Assembly: GCA_017983515.1 (NCBI GenBank)
Contig: JAGOBF010000004.1
Span: 143,370 to 207,369 of the forward strand
Length of the DNA: 64,000 nt
Source of the DNA: Promineifilum sp.
Lineage (GTDB): Bacteria > Chloroflexota > Anaerolineae > Promineifilales > Promineifilaceae
Direction of reading: 5' to 3'
Shown: positions 1 to 8,502 of the stretch, piece after piece
Layout: every line of letters starts with the position of its first letter
Position numbering within the stretch: position 1 is the first letter of the stretch
Translations under genes and position numbers: made by a program
The notes under the pieces: model-generated
The model's input: the letters and a program-made list of their open reading frames with translations, nothing else
Told to the model about the DNA's origin: nothing
Database searches by the model: none

Positions 1-17
1 GCCCATCATTTGACCTA

Positions 18-26
18 TGCTATAAT
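18..26 (+). promoter_or_regulatory. Extended -10 promoter upstream of mreB
   Basis: The sequence TGCTATAAT is a perfect extended -10 element (TGn followed by TATAAT). A -35 hexamer would fall at the very edge of the window or outside it. Transcription should start near base 33, giving a leader of roughly 130 bases before the mreB start. The same TGC-plus-hexamer form recurs in front of other genes in this window (5434, 37121, 41783). Confidence 0.6.
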
Positions 27-165
27 GCCAAGGTTAAGATGATAGGCAGGAATGTCTACGAGCGCGTCAGACCGTGTCTGTGTCCTTTGGCAACGGCCGG
101 AAAGGGCGACTTCATTCGCAGCGACCAACCTGTCAACGAATCAGGAAAAGGATGATTGAAACACC

Positions 166-1227
166 TTGTTCAGACCATTAGACTGGCTGCTGGGATTTTT
201 CTCTCTGGATATCGGCATCGACCTGGGCACAGCCAACACCCTGGTCGCCATACGCGATAAGGGCATCGTCATCAATGAGCCGTCATGGGTGGCGATCAAT
301 AAGCGCACGCGCCGGCCGCTGGCAATCGGCGCGGAAGCGCGCGAGATGGTCGGCCGCACGCCAGGCGACATCGTCGCCATCCGCCCCCTGCGCGACGGCG
401 TTATCTCCGAGTTCGAGATCACGGAAGCGATGCTGAAGTACTTCATCGACAAGTCCCACGAGCAAATGCTCGTACCTTTCCCGCGGCCGCGCGTCGTCGT
501 TGGCGTGCCCAGCGGCGTCACCGAAGTGGAGAAGCGCGCCGTCTACGACGCGACCATCTCGGCCGGCGCGCGCGAGGCCTATCTCATCGAAGAACCCATG
601 GCGGCGGCCATCGGTGCCGGGCTGCCCATCATCGAATCGCGCGGCAGCATGATCGTTGACATCGGCGGCGGCACGACCGAGGTGGCCGTGTTCGCCATGG
701 GCGGCATCGTCGTCAGCCGCTCCATCCGCGTTGCCGGCGATGAGATGGATGAGGACATCATCGGCTACATCCGCAACAAGTACAACCTGCTCATCGGCGA
801 GCGCATGGCCGAGCGGACCAAGATGGCTATCGGCTCGGCTTTTCCCCTGCCCGAAGAGAAAACCATGACCATCCGCGGCCGCAATCTCATCACCGGCTTG
901 CCCCAGGTGGTCGAGATCAGCAGCATCGAGCTGCGCGAAGCCATGTCGCCGTCGATCAACATCATCGTCGACACCGTTCTGGACGCGCTCGACGAGACTC
1001 CGCCGGAGTTGGTCTCCGACCTGATCGAGACGGGCGTCTGTCTGGCGGGCGGCGGCGCGCTGATCCAGGGACTGGCCGACCGGCTGGAAGACTCGGTCAA
1101 GATGCGCGTGTGGGTGGCCGAAGACGCCATGACCTGTGTCGCGCGCGGCGCGGGCCGGGTGCTGGAAGATTTGGACAACTACGAGCGCGTCCTGGTTGGT
1201 CTCCACCGGGGCAGCACGCGTCATTAG
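166..1227 (+). CDS. mreB: Rod shape-determining protein MreB
   Basis: Actin-like ATPase that polymerises under the inner membrane and directs the lateral peptidoglycan synthesis machinery. The 353-residue product has the usual family length. It shows the phosphate-1 loop DLGTANT at residues 19-25, the phosphate-2 loop DIGGGTTEV near residues 164-172, and the adenosine motif GVCLAGGGAL near the C-terminus. An amphipathic N-terminal segment (FRPLDWLLGFF) fits membrane binding. The start is TTG, chosen because homology begins right after it and an AGGAAAAGGA stretch lies upstream; the nearby ATG at 152 is in another frame. It heads the mreB-mreC-mreD-PBP2 set. Confidence 0.95.
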   Translation: MFRPLDWLLGFFSLDIGIDLGTANTLVAIRDKGIVINEPSWVAINKRTRRPLAIGAEAREMVGRTPGDIVAIRPLRDGVISEFEITEAMLKYFIDKSHEQMLVPFPRPRVVVGVPSGVTEVEKRAVYDATISAGAREAYLIEEPMAAAIGAGLPIIESRGSMIVDIGGGTTEVAVFAMGGIVVSRSIRVAGDEMDEDIIGYIRNKYNLLIGERMAERTKMAIGSAFPLPEEKTMTIRGRNLITGLPQVVEISSIELREAMSPSINIIVDTVLDALDETPPELVSDLIETGVCLAGGGALIQGLADRLEDSVKMRVWVAEDAMTCVARGAGRVLEDLDNYERVLVGLHRGSTRH

Positions 1228-1282
1228 TAGTGGCTTGTAGCGCTCGAACTCGACGGGCACGGCACGAACACACCCTTCACCT

Positions 1283-2137
1283 ATGAACCTGGGGCGGACT
1301 CAACAACGCATTCGTTGGATCACCCTGGCGATCCTGGTCGGATCGGCCATTCTCCTAACCGTGCTAGACTCGACGGGCACGCTGGGCGGCGTCATGGGCT
1401 TTGTGCGCGATCCCCTGACCTACATCAGTGGCTGGACGTCGGCCCGCACCGACAGCGTGGCTGACATCGTGGCCGGCCCCCGCAATCTGGAGGCGGCCCT
1501 GGACGAGATCGCCACCCTGCGCGCCGAAAACGACACCTTGCGTAAGGAGAATGAGCAATTGCTGGAAGATGCCGGCGAGGCCCAAATCCTGCGCCAGATG
1601 TTCGACCGCGCGGCCGAGACACCGGAATATCGTCGCATCACCGCCGATGTCATCGGCCAGGATACCAATCCGGCCATTCAGAGCATTCTCATCAACAAGG
1701 GTTTCGACGACGGGGTGCGCGTGGGGATGCCGGTCGAGGCAGCGCGCGGCCTGGTGGGCCAGGTCTATCGCGTCACTAATAACGCCTCGCAGGTGGCCCT
1801 GCTGACGGAGACGGCCAGCGCTATCCCGGTGCGGCTGGGTTCCACCCGGGCTACGGGCATGTTGCGCGGGGCCGGCCGGGGCGCGCTGCCAACCATTGAC
1901 TGGATCGATCTGCAGTACAATGTGCAGGTCGGCGAGTTGGTGACAACGTCCGGTCTGGGGGCCAAATTCCCGGAAAATCTGGTCATCGGCCGCGTCACCA
2001 ACGTCGAACGCAACGAGGCCGAGCTATTCCAGAGAGCGATTGTGCAGCCGGCGGTGGACTTTAACGCCATCGAAATCGTCTTCGTCGTCACCGAATTCAA
2101 CACGGACAACACCGAGATCTTCAGCGAGGAGCCATAG
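1283..2137 (+). CDS. mreC: Rod shape-determining protein MreC
   Basis: Bitopic scaffold that links MreB to the periplasmic/extracytoplasmic wall enzymes, notably PBP2. The 284-residue product has one N-terminal membrane segment (about residues 12-30), then a coiled-coil stretch rich in E, L and R (about residues 66-100), then the beta-rich MreC core. The core holds the typical phrases NKGFDDGVRVGMPV and GLVGQVYRV, followed by VTTSGLGAKFPENLVIG. It starts 55 bases after mreB on the same strand and ends 2 bases before mreD, so the three genes are most likely one operon. The start codon ATG at 1283 lacks a strong Shine-Dalgarno sequence. Confidence 0.93.
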   Translation: MNLGRTQQRIRWITLAILVGSAILLTVLDSTGTLGGVMGFVRDPLTYISGWTSARTDSVADIVAGPRNLEAALDEIATLRAENDTLRKENEQLLEDAGEAQILRQMFDRAAETPEYRRITADVIGQDTNPAIQSILINKGFDDGVRVGMPVEAARGLVGQVYRVTNNASQVALLTETASAIPVRLGSTRATGMLRGAGRGALPTIDWIDLQYNVQVGELVTTSGLGAKFPENLVIGRVTNVERNEAELFQRAIVQPAVDFNAIEIVFVVTEFNTDNTEIFSEEP

Positions 2138-2139
2138 CG

Positions 2140-2655
2140 ATGGGCGCGCCAGGAATAGGCAATCACGTTTACGTCGCTGTGCCGGTGATGGTCGTGCTGG
2201 CTATTCTCCAGTCCTCTGTCCTGACCCGCTTCCCCATTCTCGGTGTCGTACCCCAACTATTGTTCCTCGTGGCTTTGGTCTGGGGCATCGTGAGGGGCAT
2301 CGAGGAAGGCGTTATCTGGGCCTTCATCGCTGGGCTGTTTGTCGATCTATTCTCCATCGCTCCCCTGGGCGTGTCCTCGCTGGCGTTTATGGCCGGCGTC
2401 GGCGCGCCGCTGCTTCTGCAGCGGGCATTGCCGCCGCGCCGCCTGCCGGTAGCCATGTTAATGGCCGTGCTGGGCACGTTCGTCTATTTGGCACTATACG
2501 CCGTCGGCCTCCAACTATTTGGCTTTGGCGTTTCTCTGAATGGATTGACCAGTCTCTGGCCGTTGTTGGCAGTTCACGCCATTCTGATTTTACCGATCTA
2601 TCTACTGATGGATTCCCTGCTGCGCACGCTGCGGCCGCGTCGGGTGGAGTTCTAG
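2140..2655 (+). CDS. mreD: Rod shape-determining protein MreD
   Basis: Small polytopic membrane partner of MreC in the elongasome. The product has 171 residues, the usual size, with about five hydrophobic segments. The first reads VAVPVMVVLAILQSSVL, and a later one carries the family-typical phrase GVIWAFIAGLFVDLFSIAPL. Its ATG follows the mreC stop by two bases, so translation is probably coupled. The identification rests on position, length and the D-L-F/G-L pattern, because MreD sequences diverge strongly. Confidence 0.88.
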   Translation: MGAPGIGNHVYVAVPVMVVLAILQSSVLTRFPILGVVPQLLFLVALVWGIVRGIEEGVIWAFIAGLFVDLFSIAPLGVSSLAFMAGVGAPLLLQRALPPRRLPVAMLMAVLGTFVYLALYAVGLQLFGFGVSLNGLTSLWPLLAVHAILILPIYLLMDSLLRTLRPRRVEF

Positions 2656-2711
2656 CCGCCGTCGCCTCCTGTTGGCTACGAGGCAATTTGGTTGGAAGCA
2701 CGGACTCCCCC

Positions 2712-2748
2712 TCCGTTCCTCCGATAAATCCGTGTCATCGGTGACACG
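2712..2748 (+). repeat. Nine-base periodic repeat with a perfect hairpin
   Basis: Three units, TCCGATAAA, TCCGTGTCA and TCGGTGACA (2720-2746), follow each other with a strict 9-base period. A partial unit precedes them at 2712. Their end forms a perfect 7-base-pair hairpin CGTGTCA-TCGG-TGACACG (2731-2748). It has no uridine run, so it is not a standard terminator, although it sits just after mreD. The same 9-base style recurs at 43855-44002 and 49118-49184. Confidence 0.5.
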
Positions 2749-2773
2749 TCTTCTATAAGAATCGGTGATGAAT

Positions 2774-2805
2774 TTGTCAACCTTGTACTGGGTTTGCAGG
2801 ATAAT
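2774..2805 (+). promoter_or_regulatory. Probable leaderless promoter of the PBP2 gene
   Basis: A -10 hexamer GATAAT (2800-2805) ends 8 bases before the ATG of the PBP2 gene. A TTGTCA hexamer lies 20 bases upstream (2774-2779), which is long spacing. No Shine-Dalgarno sequence is present. Transcription would therefore start at or next to the start codon. It suggests that the PBP2 gene can be expressed separately from mreBCD. Confidence 0.4.
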
Positions 2806-2813
2806 CTGCCCTG

Positions 2814-5384
2814 ATGTCTAGTATCGGCTGGAAACCACCGGAGGAGCGCGATCCGGAGATTCAACAAATTCCCGGCATCGGCGCTCGCCTGCTGTTCATG
2901 CGAATCGTGATCGTCTTCGTGCTGAGTTTGCTCGTCTACCGAGTCTATTGGCTGCAACAGACGAAAGGGCCGGAACTGGGTACACGCGCTTCCCAGAATC
3001 AGTTTGCCGAATTGACCACCGACGCGCCGCGCGGCGTCATCCTCGACCGCAATGGCCTCCCGCTGGCGATCAACAAGCCCAGCTTCAATGTCACCATCAC
3101 CCCCGCCTTTCTGCCAAGCATCGTCAGCGGCGAAAGGCAGGGTATCTATGAGCGACTCTCGGTGCTAACCAACGTCCCGATCACCAGCACGGTCAAGCCG
3201 GAAACATTCATCGCCGAAGCCAACCCCGAACTGGTAAGTACCTACACGCGCCTGGCCCAAATCTATGGGGCGTCGGTCGAGGATACGCTGGATGAAGCGG
3301 GGATCGTCCCCCGGCCGCAGGCCAACATCGAAGGCATCGTCGAGGAAAACAGCTTTGCGCCCTATGTCCCGGCGGTCATCACCAGCGGCGTCTCTATCTC
3401 CGAGGCCTATCGCACCGAGCAAGAGAGCATTTTCTTGCCCGGCGTGCGTATCATACCCCAGGCATTGCGGGAATACCCGACGGGCGAATTCACCGCCCAT
3501 CTCATTGGCTATATGGGGCCGGTGCCCAACCAGAACTGGATCGACGTCCTCAATTATGAGCGTGACGACCGCGTCGGCTGGGCAGGGCTGGAATCGTCGA
3601 TGGAGGTAGAGCTGGCCGGCGTCAAGGGCCGGCGCACCATCGAGCAGGACTGGACGGGCCGAGAGGTGCGTCAGGTGGGCGAAGCAGTGGAACCGCAAGC
3701 CGGTCTCAACCTGCATCTGACGCTTGATTCGCGCTTGCAGATGATCACCTACGATATCCTCCGTCAGTATATGAAGGCCAACAGCGAAGCGGCCCGCCCC
3801 GACGAGATCACCGGCGAGCTTACCTTTCCAGAGATCGAGCAGGCGGCCGTTGTAGCTATGAATCCCAATACCGGCGAGGTGCTGGCGATGGTCAACCTGC
3901 CGACCTTCGACAACAACCGCTTCCAGACCGAAGTGCCGGTCGATTACTATCTGGGGTTGGCGCGCAATAAGTATACGCCTCTGGTCAATCACGCCATCAG
4001 CGGCACCTATCCGCCCGGCTCGACCTTCAAGCTGGTGCCGGCCGCGGCCGCCTTGCAAGAAGGCGTTGTCTCCCCTGATCGTTACCTGTTCGATCCGGGC
4101 ACGATCGAGATCCCAAATCGGTTCGCGCCTAATGACCCGGGGCGCGTGCAGCCTTTCGTGTGCTGGAACCTGGCCGGGCACGGGCTAATGAACATGCGTC
4201 TGGCCATCAAGCATTCGTGCGACGTCTATTTCTACAAAGTGACTGGCGGTTTCGATCAGGACGGCGAGTTTGTCGAAGGTCTGACGGTCGACCGCATCGA
4301 TCTCTACGGCCACCAGTTTGGCTATGGACGGATACAAGGCATCGAGTTACCCCTGGAAGCCGAGGGCAATCTGCCGACTCGCGCCTGGAAGCGTCAGACA
4401 CAGGGCGAACCGTGGTCTACCGGCGATGATTACAATCTGGGCATCGGCCAGGGCTTCATGACGGCCACGCCCATGCAGCAGGCGCAGATGACGGCCGTCA
4501 TCGCCAACGGCGGCTTTCTTTATCGGCCGACGATCATCCACCACATGACCGATGCCGACGGCAATATCGTTTTTAGCGACAGCACCGGCAAAATCATCGC
4601 CCGCGCCCATCAGGATCGCAACGGGGCGACAGTAGTGACCGACGCCGACGGCAACGTGCTGGAAAATCCGCCGGTGAACGTCCAGTTTGACGCCGAGGGG
4701 AACTACATTTTCCAGCCGGAAGTGATTGACACGCTGGCCGTCGACCGCGAGTATTTGCGCGTCGTTCAGGAAGGCATGAAGATGGTGAATGAGCACCTGA
4801 CCGATGACGACTTCGGCACAGGGGCGACCTATGCCGACTGGAATGCGCTAGCGGCGGCGGGAATCACCAGCGCTGGCAAAACAGGCACGGCCGAATACTG
4901 CGACAACATCGCCATCACCGCCGGTTGGTGCCGGTTTGAGGACATCGCGCAGCGCCGGATCCTGCCCACCCATGCCTGGTACGTCGCCTTTGCGCCCTAC
5001 GAGGATCCGCAAATCGTCGTGTCCGTCTTTGTCTTCAACGGCGGCGAGGGATCCATGTGGGCTACGCCGGTGGCTTGCCACGTCATCGCCGCCTATTTTG
5101 GCGTCGGGCAATACTCGTCACTGATGGGCGATCTGACGCCGGAAGAGGCGGCCAACGTCGATCCGGTCTGCAACTCGCTCGTCTTCAATCCGGAACTGCC
5201 CGTGCTTGATTTACCTGGTATCCAAGACGCCGCAGCAAGCCCAGCCGCCGAGACAGGCGGTCAGGCGCCTGCGTTTGAAGCCGGTATTGTCCCCGTGGAT
5301 CCCGGATCAGGGATCGAAAATTCCCCCGTCGCCACGCCGTCGGATGTACCCAACAACGTGCCCGTGCCCACCAACACGCCGTAG
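2814..5384 (+). CDS. mrdA: Penicillin-binding protein 2 (class B transpeptidase)
   Basis: D,D-transpeptidase that cross-links peptidoglycan during elongation. It is anchored by one N-terminal membrane segment (about residues 29-46, LFMRIVIVFVLSLLVYRVYW) with the catalytic domain outside. The three active-site motifs are visible: STFK at residues 403-406 with the nucleophilic serine, SCD at about 468-470 in place of SxN, and KTGT at about 689-692. The 856 residues are longer than the usual 600-650. The excess is spread over loops (around residues 590-650) and a Pro/Val/Thr-rich, probably disordered tail of about 70 residues. It follows mreBCD after a 158-base gap with its own probable promoter. 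The usual partner gene rodA does not follow. Confidence 0.93.
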   Translation: MSSIGWKPPEERDPEIQQIPGIGARLLFMRIVIVFVLSLLVYRVYWLQQTKGPELGTRASQNQFAELTTDAPRGVILDRNGLPLAINKPSFNVTITPAFLPSIVSGERQGIYERLSVLTNVPITSTVKPETFIAEANPELVSTYTRLAQIYGASVEDTLDEAGIVPRPQANIEGIVEENSFAPYVPAVITSGVSISEAYRTEQESIFLPGVRIIPQALREYPTGEFTAHLIGYMGPVPNQNWIDVLNYERDDRVGWAGLESSMEVELAGVKGRRTIEQDWTGREVRQVGEAVEPQAGLNLHLTLDSRLQMITYDILRQYMKANSEAARPDEITGELTFPEIEQAAVVAMNPNTGEVLAMVNLPTFDNNRFQTEVPVDYYLGLARNKYTPLVNHAISGTYPPGSTFKLVPAAAALQEGVVSPDRYLFDPGTIEIPNRFAPNDPGRVQPFVCWNLAGHGLMNMRLAIKHSCDVYFYKVTGGFDQDGEFVEGLTVDRIDLYGHQFGYGRIQGIELPLEAEGNLPTRAWKRQTQGEPWSTGDDYNLGIGQGFMTATPMQQAQMTAVIANGGFLYRPTIIHHMTDADGNIVFSDSTGKIIARAHQDRNGATVVTDADGNVLENPPVNVQFDAEGNYIFQPEVIDTLAVDREYLRVVQEGMKMVNEHLTDDDFGTGATYADWNALAAAGITSAGKTGTAEYCDNIAITAGWCRFEDIAQRRILPTHAWYVAFAPYEDPQIVVSVFVFNGGEGSMWATPVACHVIAAYFGVGQYSSLMGDLTPEEAANVDPVCNSLVFNPELPVLDLPGIQDAAASPAAETGGQAPAFEAGIVPVDPGSGIENSPVATPSDVPNNVPVPTNTP

Positions 5385-5433
5385 ATTACCTCGGCTATCT
5401 TATCTTTCGTCCATCGTAGCCGCTCCTTTTTTG

Positions 5434-5442
5434 TGCTATCAT
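5434..5442 (+). promoter_or_regulatory. Extended -10 promoter, leaderless start
   Basis: TGCTATCAT is an extended -10 element whose last base is 7 bases before the ATG at 5450. No Shine-Dalgarno sequence lies between them. The mRNA of the phosphomutase / DUF3090 / SCO1664-like trio would begin at or within a base or two of the start codon. Confidence 0.5.
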
Positions 5443-5449
5443 CCTGTTC

Positions 5450-6253
5450 ATGGGAACCATCATCCTCGTGCGGCATGGCGAAAATGACTGGTCGAAAGAG
5501 AACAAGCTGGCCGGTCGAATCGCGGGCGTGCATCTGAACGAAACCGGTCACCAGCAGGCCCAGGCCGCGGCCCAACGGTTAGCTGCCCTACCCATCAAGG
5601 CCGTCTACAGCAGCCCGCTCACCCGTTGCATCGAGACGGCCGCCTACATCGCCGATACTCACCACCTAGCGTTGCAGCACGTCGACGACGTGGGCGAGGT
5701 GGCTTACGGGGAGTGGGAAGGCGAGAAGATCAAAAAGTTGGCCAAGAAGCCCTTGTGGCGTGCCGTCCAGTTTTTCCCCAGCCGGGCGCGCTTCCCCCAG
5801 GGCGAGGCATTACGCGAGGTTCAGTTTCGCGCGATTCAGGCTGTGGAGGAAGTGGCCGCCCAGCACGAAAAGGAGATGATCGTTATCGTCTCCCACGCCG
5901 ACATCATTCGCTTATTGCTGGCCCACTATCTGGGCATCCACATCGATCTGTTCCAGCGCCTCGTCATTTCGCCGGCGTCGGCCAGCGTGCTGGCTCTCAG
6001 CGCAGACGGGCCGGTACACGTGTTACGAATCAATGATGACGGCCCGCTGCATCCGCCGGCCGTGCCGGCCCCGCCGCGCCGGGGCAAGGGCAAAGACGAG
6101 AAGGCCCCAAAGAACCGCCGCCCGGCCCCGCCGGCACCCGGCACGAACGGCCGAGAGCAACATCAGGCGGCCTTACCCCTCCCGACCGACGGCAACGGTC
6201 ATCCCCGCGCGCAACTCACCGACTCGGCCGCGCTGGTGGACGAAGAAGAGTAA
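5450..6253 (+). CDS. Histidine phosphatase family protein, MSMEG_4193-type phosphomutase-like
   Basis: Member of the histidine phosphatase (phosphoglycerate mutase) superfamily. The substrate is not known. The catalytic RHG motif appears at the start (LVRHGEN, residues 6-12). A second-arginine segment (YSSPLTRCIETA, about residues 50-60), the acid residue region GEVAYGEWEG and the second histidine in VSHADIIR are all visible. Residues after about 205 form a Pro/Lys-rich tail not needed for catalysis. The gene is followed by a DUF3090 protein (6-base gap) and an SCO1664-like protein. These are the three partners that occur together in Actinobacteria as the MSMEG_4193, DUF3090 and SCO1664 families. 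That context supports assignment to this subfamily rather than glycolytic mutase. Confidence 0.85.
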   Translation: MGTIILVRHGENDWSKENKLAGRIAGVHLNETGHQQAQAAAQRLAALPIKAVYSSPLTRCIETAAYIADTHHLALQHVDDVGEVAYGEWEGEKIKKLAKKPLWRAVQFFPSRARFPQGEALREVQFRAIQAVEEVAAQHEKEMIVIVSHADIIRLLLAHYLGIHIDLFQRLVISPASASVLALSADGPVHVLRINDDGPLHPPAVPAPPRRGKGKDEKAPKNRRPAPPAPGTNGREQHQAALPLPTDGNGHPRAQLTDSAALVDEEE

Positions 6254-6259
6254 CTATTC

Positions 6260-6775
6260 ATGGCTCATCAAATCGATCTGAATCCAGCATCGCATCTGAC
6301 TGTGGGAACCGTTGGCGTACCCGGCCAGCGCACATTCTTTCTGCAAGGCAGCCGCGGCGCCCAAACCATCTCCCTGGTCATCGAAAAGGAGCAAGCCGCG
6401 CTGCTGGCCGGCAGCCTGGAAAGTTTTGTCGAGGAACTAGGTCGTAATCATCCTCCGGCCACGCGAGAAGCCTCCGAACCGGTATGGATGGACATGCGTC
6501 TACGCGAGCCAGTCGAAGAGCTGTTTCGCGTGGGCAACATGGGGCTTGGCTACAGCGAGAGTGACGACCTGGTTGTCCTGATCGCCTACGAGCTGGTGGA
6601 AGAGGGCGACGATCCCAACGTGGTCAGCTTCTGGGCGACGCGGGCCCAGGTTCAATCGCTGATCAAGCATATTACCGACGTGGTCAGGCAGGGGCGGCCG
6701 ATTTGCGGCAATTGCGGTCGTCCCATCGATCCCGAAGGACATTTCTGCCCGCAACGCAACGGCCATCGCCATTAG
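6260..6775 (+). CDS. DUF3090 family protein with C-terminal zinc ribbon
   Basis: Protein of unknown function, 171 residues. The main part is a beta-rich domain beginning with DLNPASHLTVGTVGVPGQR, followed by QGSRGAQTISLVIEKEQ, which is characteristic of this family. The C-terminal end carries CGNCGRPIDPEGHFCPQRNGH, with CxxC and a later Cys/His set that should bind zinc. It lies between the phosphomutase-like gene (6-base gap) and the SCO1664-like gene (33-base gap), the same gene order seen in Actinobacteria. The three probably act together. No biochemical role is established for the family as far as I know. Confidence 0.8.
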   Translation: MAHQIDLNPASHLTVGTVGVPGQRTFFLQGSRGAQTISLVIEKEQAALLAGSLESFVEELGRNHPPATREASEPVWMDMRLREPVEELFRVGNMGLGYSESDDLVVLIAYELVEEGDDPNVVSFWATRAQVQSLIKHITDVVRQGRPICGNCGRPIDPEGHFCPQRNGHRH

Positions 6776-6808
6776 GCGGCGACCCGATCACCCCAGACAT
6801 ACCAGGAC

Positions 6809-7558
6809 ATGAGCGACTTGACGACAGGGGACATACTGGAGGTGCTGCAGCGAGGCGTCGTCGAGATGGAAGGGCTATTGCCCTGGAGCTCCAACTACGC
6901 CTTTCTCGTCCGGGTCTGCGACGGGCCACGGGAATTGGGCGCAGTCTACAAGCCGGAGCGAGGCGAGCGGCCGTTGTGGGACTTCCCGCAGGGCACGCTT
7001 TGTCTGCGCGAGCGGGCTGCTTTTCTGGTCAGCGAGGGGCTGGGTTGGCACGTGATCCCGCCGACCGTCTTGCGCGATGCCCAGCACGGTATAGGCTCGA
7101 TCCAACTGTTCATCGACCACGATCCGGCGCGCCACTATTTCACCATTGAGGGCGACCCGACAATGCGATTGCAATTGCAGAAAATCGCCCTGCTCGACAT
7201 CCTGATCAACAACGCCGACCGCAAGGCTGGCCATGTGCTCATCCAGGAAACCGAAGCCCCGCGTGAACCCGTCCGGCTGTGGGGAATCGACCACGGCATC
7301 TGCTTTCACGTGGACCCCAAGTTGCGCACCGTCATCTGGGAATTCGCCGGAACGTCGATACCCGATGATTTGCGGCGCGACCTGGAGGCCTTTAAGGTCC
7401 TGCTCGCCGATCAAGATGATGAATTAGCTCGCGAACTGGGCGAGTTGCTGTCGCTGGCCGAGTTCGACGTCCTGCGCCAGCGTTTGAACCGGCTCATTGA
7501 CCGCGCGAAATTTCCCCAACCTGGATCCGGCCGTCACTATCCCTGGCCGCCGGTGTGA
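6809..7558 (+). CDS. SCO1664 family protein, PI3/4-kinase-like fold
   Basis: Third member of the conserved trio, 249 residues. The sequence resembles the catalytic core of phosphatidylinositol-kinase-like/HipA-like enzymes. It has an early glycine-poor strand region (GAVYKPERGERPLWDFP) with a lysine that could contact ATP. A catalytic-loop-like NNADRKAGHVL segment sits near residue 131, and a metal-loop-like WGIDHGICFH near residues 159-168. These match the D-x-x-x-x-N and D-x-G pattern of the fold. The substrate is unknown. Its stop codon overlaps the GTG that opens the sirtuin reading frame. A kinase role is an inference from these motifs only. Confidence 0.78.
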   Translation: MSDLTTGDILEVLQRGVVEMEGLLPWSSNYAFLVRVCDGPRELGAVYKPERGERPLWDFPQGTLCLRERAAFLVSEGLGWHVIPPTVLRDAQHGIGSIQLFIDHDPARHYFTIEGDPTMRLQLQKIALLDILINNADRKAGHVLIQETEAPREPVRLWGIDHGICFHVDPKLRTVIWEFAGTSIPDDLRRDLEAFKVLLADQDDELARELGELLSLAEFDVLRQRLNRLIDRAKFPQPGSGRHYPWPPV

Positions 7559-7584
7559 CAGAATGCATCCAGAGCTTAGCTGGC

Positions 7585-8424
7585 ATGATCATTGATTCTT
7601 CCATCGAGCGAGCCATCGAATTAGTGGCCCAGGCGCGCCATATCGTCGCCCTGACCGGAGCGGGCATCAGCACGCCGTCGGGCATCCCCGACTATCGCAC
7701 GCCCAAATCCGGCCTGTGGGAGAAAGCGCTCGATATGATGGAAGTCGCCAGCATCACCGGCTTCCGTCGCCATCCACAAACGTTCTACGACTGGCTGCGG
7801 CCATTGCTGCAGGTGATCCGCGAGGCCACCCCCAACCCGGCGCACCTGGCGTTGGCCCAGATGGAAGCGGCCGGCCGGCTGCAGGCGCTTATCACGCAGA
7901 ATATCGATCTGCTCCACGGCGCGGCCGGGTCTAAAACCCTCTACGAGCTGCACGGCCATCTGCGCCAGCTTGTCTGTGCGACGTGCCACTATGTCATGCC
8001 CGCCGAGTCGGCGCTGGAAACGTTCATGACCACAGGTCAAATCCCGCGCTGCGTCCGCTGCCGGCACGTCATGAAACCCAGCGTCGTGCTGTTCGGCGAA
8101 CTGCTGCCCTGGAAGGTGATGAAGTTGGCCCAGACGCACACCCGCGCCGCCGATCTGATGATCGTGGCTGGCTCGTCCCTGGAAGTGGCCCCGGCCGGCG
8201 ATTTGCCGGAGATGGCGCTGGAGAACGGTGCGCGGCTCATCATCATCAACTACCTGGAGACCCATCTGGACGACCAGGCCGACGTCGTCATCCGGGCCGA
8301 CGTGGCCGAGGTGCTGCCGCGGCTGGCGGAACCGTTTCTGCCCCGCCTTTCCCCCACCGAAGCTCAGCCGGCAAACGTCGAGGCGGCAAGTAAGAATTCG
8401 GCTCGTAGCGACGTCAGAATGTGA
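7585..8424 (+). CDS. NAD-dependent protein deacylase, Sir2 family
   Basis: Sirtuin that removes acyl groups from lysine using NAD+, giving nicotinamide and O-acyl-ADP-ribose. It shows the NAD-binding GAGISTPSGIPDYR motif near the N-terminus, TQNIDLLH with the catalytic neighbourhood, and HGH with the catalytic histidine. It also has two CxxC zinc pairs (CATC and CVRC) and the VLFGE and AGSSLEVAPA segments. The ATG at 7585 gives 279 residues and starts just before the domain. A GTG at 7555, overlapping the upstream stop codon, would add 10 residues. Expected to be cytoplasmic. It lies on the same strand between the trio and thioredoxin reductase. Confidence 0.9.
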   Translation: MIIDSSIERAIELVAQARHIVALTGAGISTPSGIPDYRTPKSGLWEKALDMMEVASITGFRRHPQTFYDWLRPLLQVIREATPNPAHLALAQMEAAGRLQALITQNIDLLHGAAGSKTLYELHGHLRQLVCATCHYVMPAESALETFMTTGQIPRCVRCRHVMKPSVVLFGELLPWKVMKLAQTHTRAADLMIVAGSSLEVAPAGDLPEMALENGARLIIINYLETHLDDQADVVIRADVAEVLPRLAEPFLPRLSPTEAQPANVEAASKNSARSDVRM

Positions 8425-8458
8425 AACAGGCTGCGCAGGCAGCCCGAATTATTAACCG

Positions 8459-8487
8459 AGCGGGTGAGCCCAAGGGGCCCGCTATTT
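8459..8487 (+). terminator. Weak terminator or leader hairpin before trxB
   Basis: AGCGGG (8459-8464) pairs with CCCGCT (8478-8483), followed by ATTTTC. A smaller GGCTG/CAGCC hairpin lies just upstream, near 8430-8445. The uridine run is short, so this may end the sirtuin transcript only partly, or may be a structured leader for trxB, whose ATG is 20 bases further on. Confidence 0.4.
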
Positions 8488-8502
8488 TCATCGAGAAGAG
8501 AT

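Noticed and set aside
283..1260. Long open frame antisense to mreB
   Set aside because: High-GC codon bias opens frames opposite real genes. The translation is His/Asp-rich with no domain and no ribosome site.
1248..1380. 13-base direct repeat ACTCGACGGGCAC at 1248 and 1368
   Set aside because: In 64 kb many 13-base matches are expected by chance, and the second copy lies in the mreC coding region with normal translation.
3165..4181. Long open frame antisense to the PBP2 gene
   Set aside because: Same shadow pattern; the sense strand has three verified active-site motifs.
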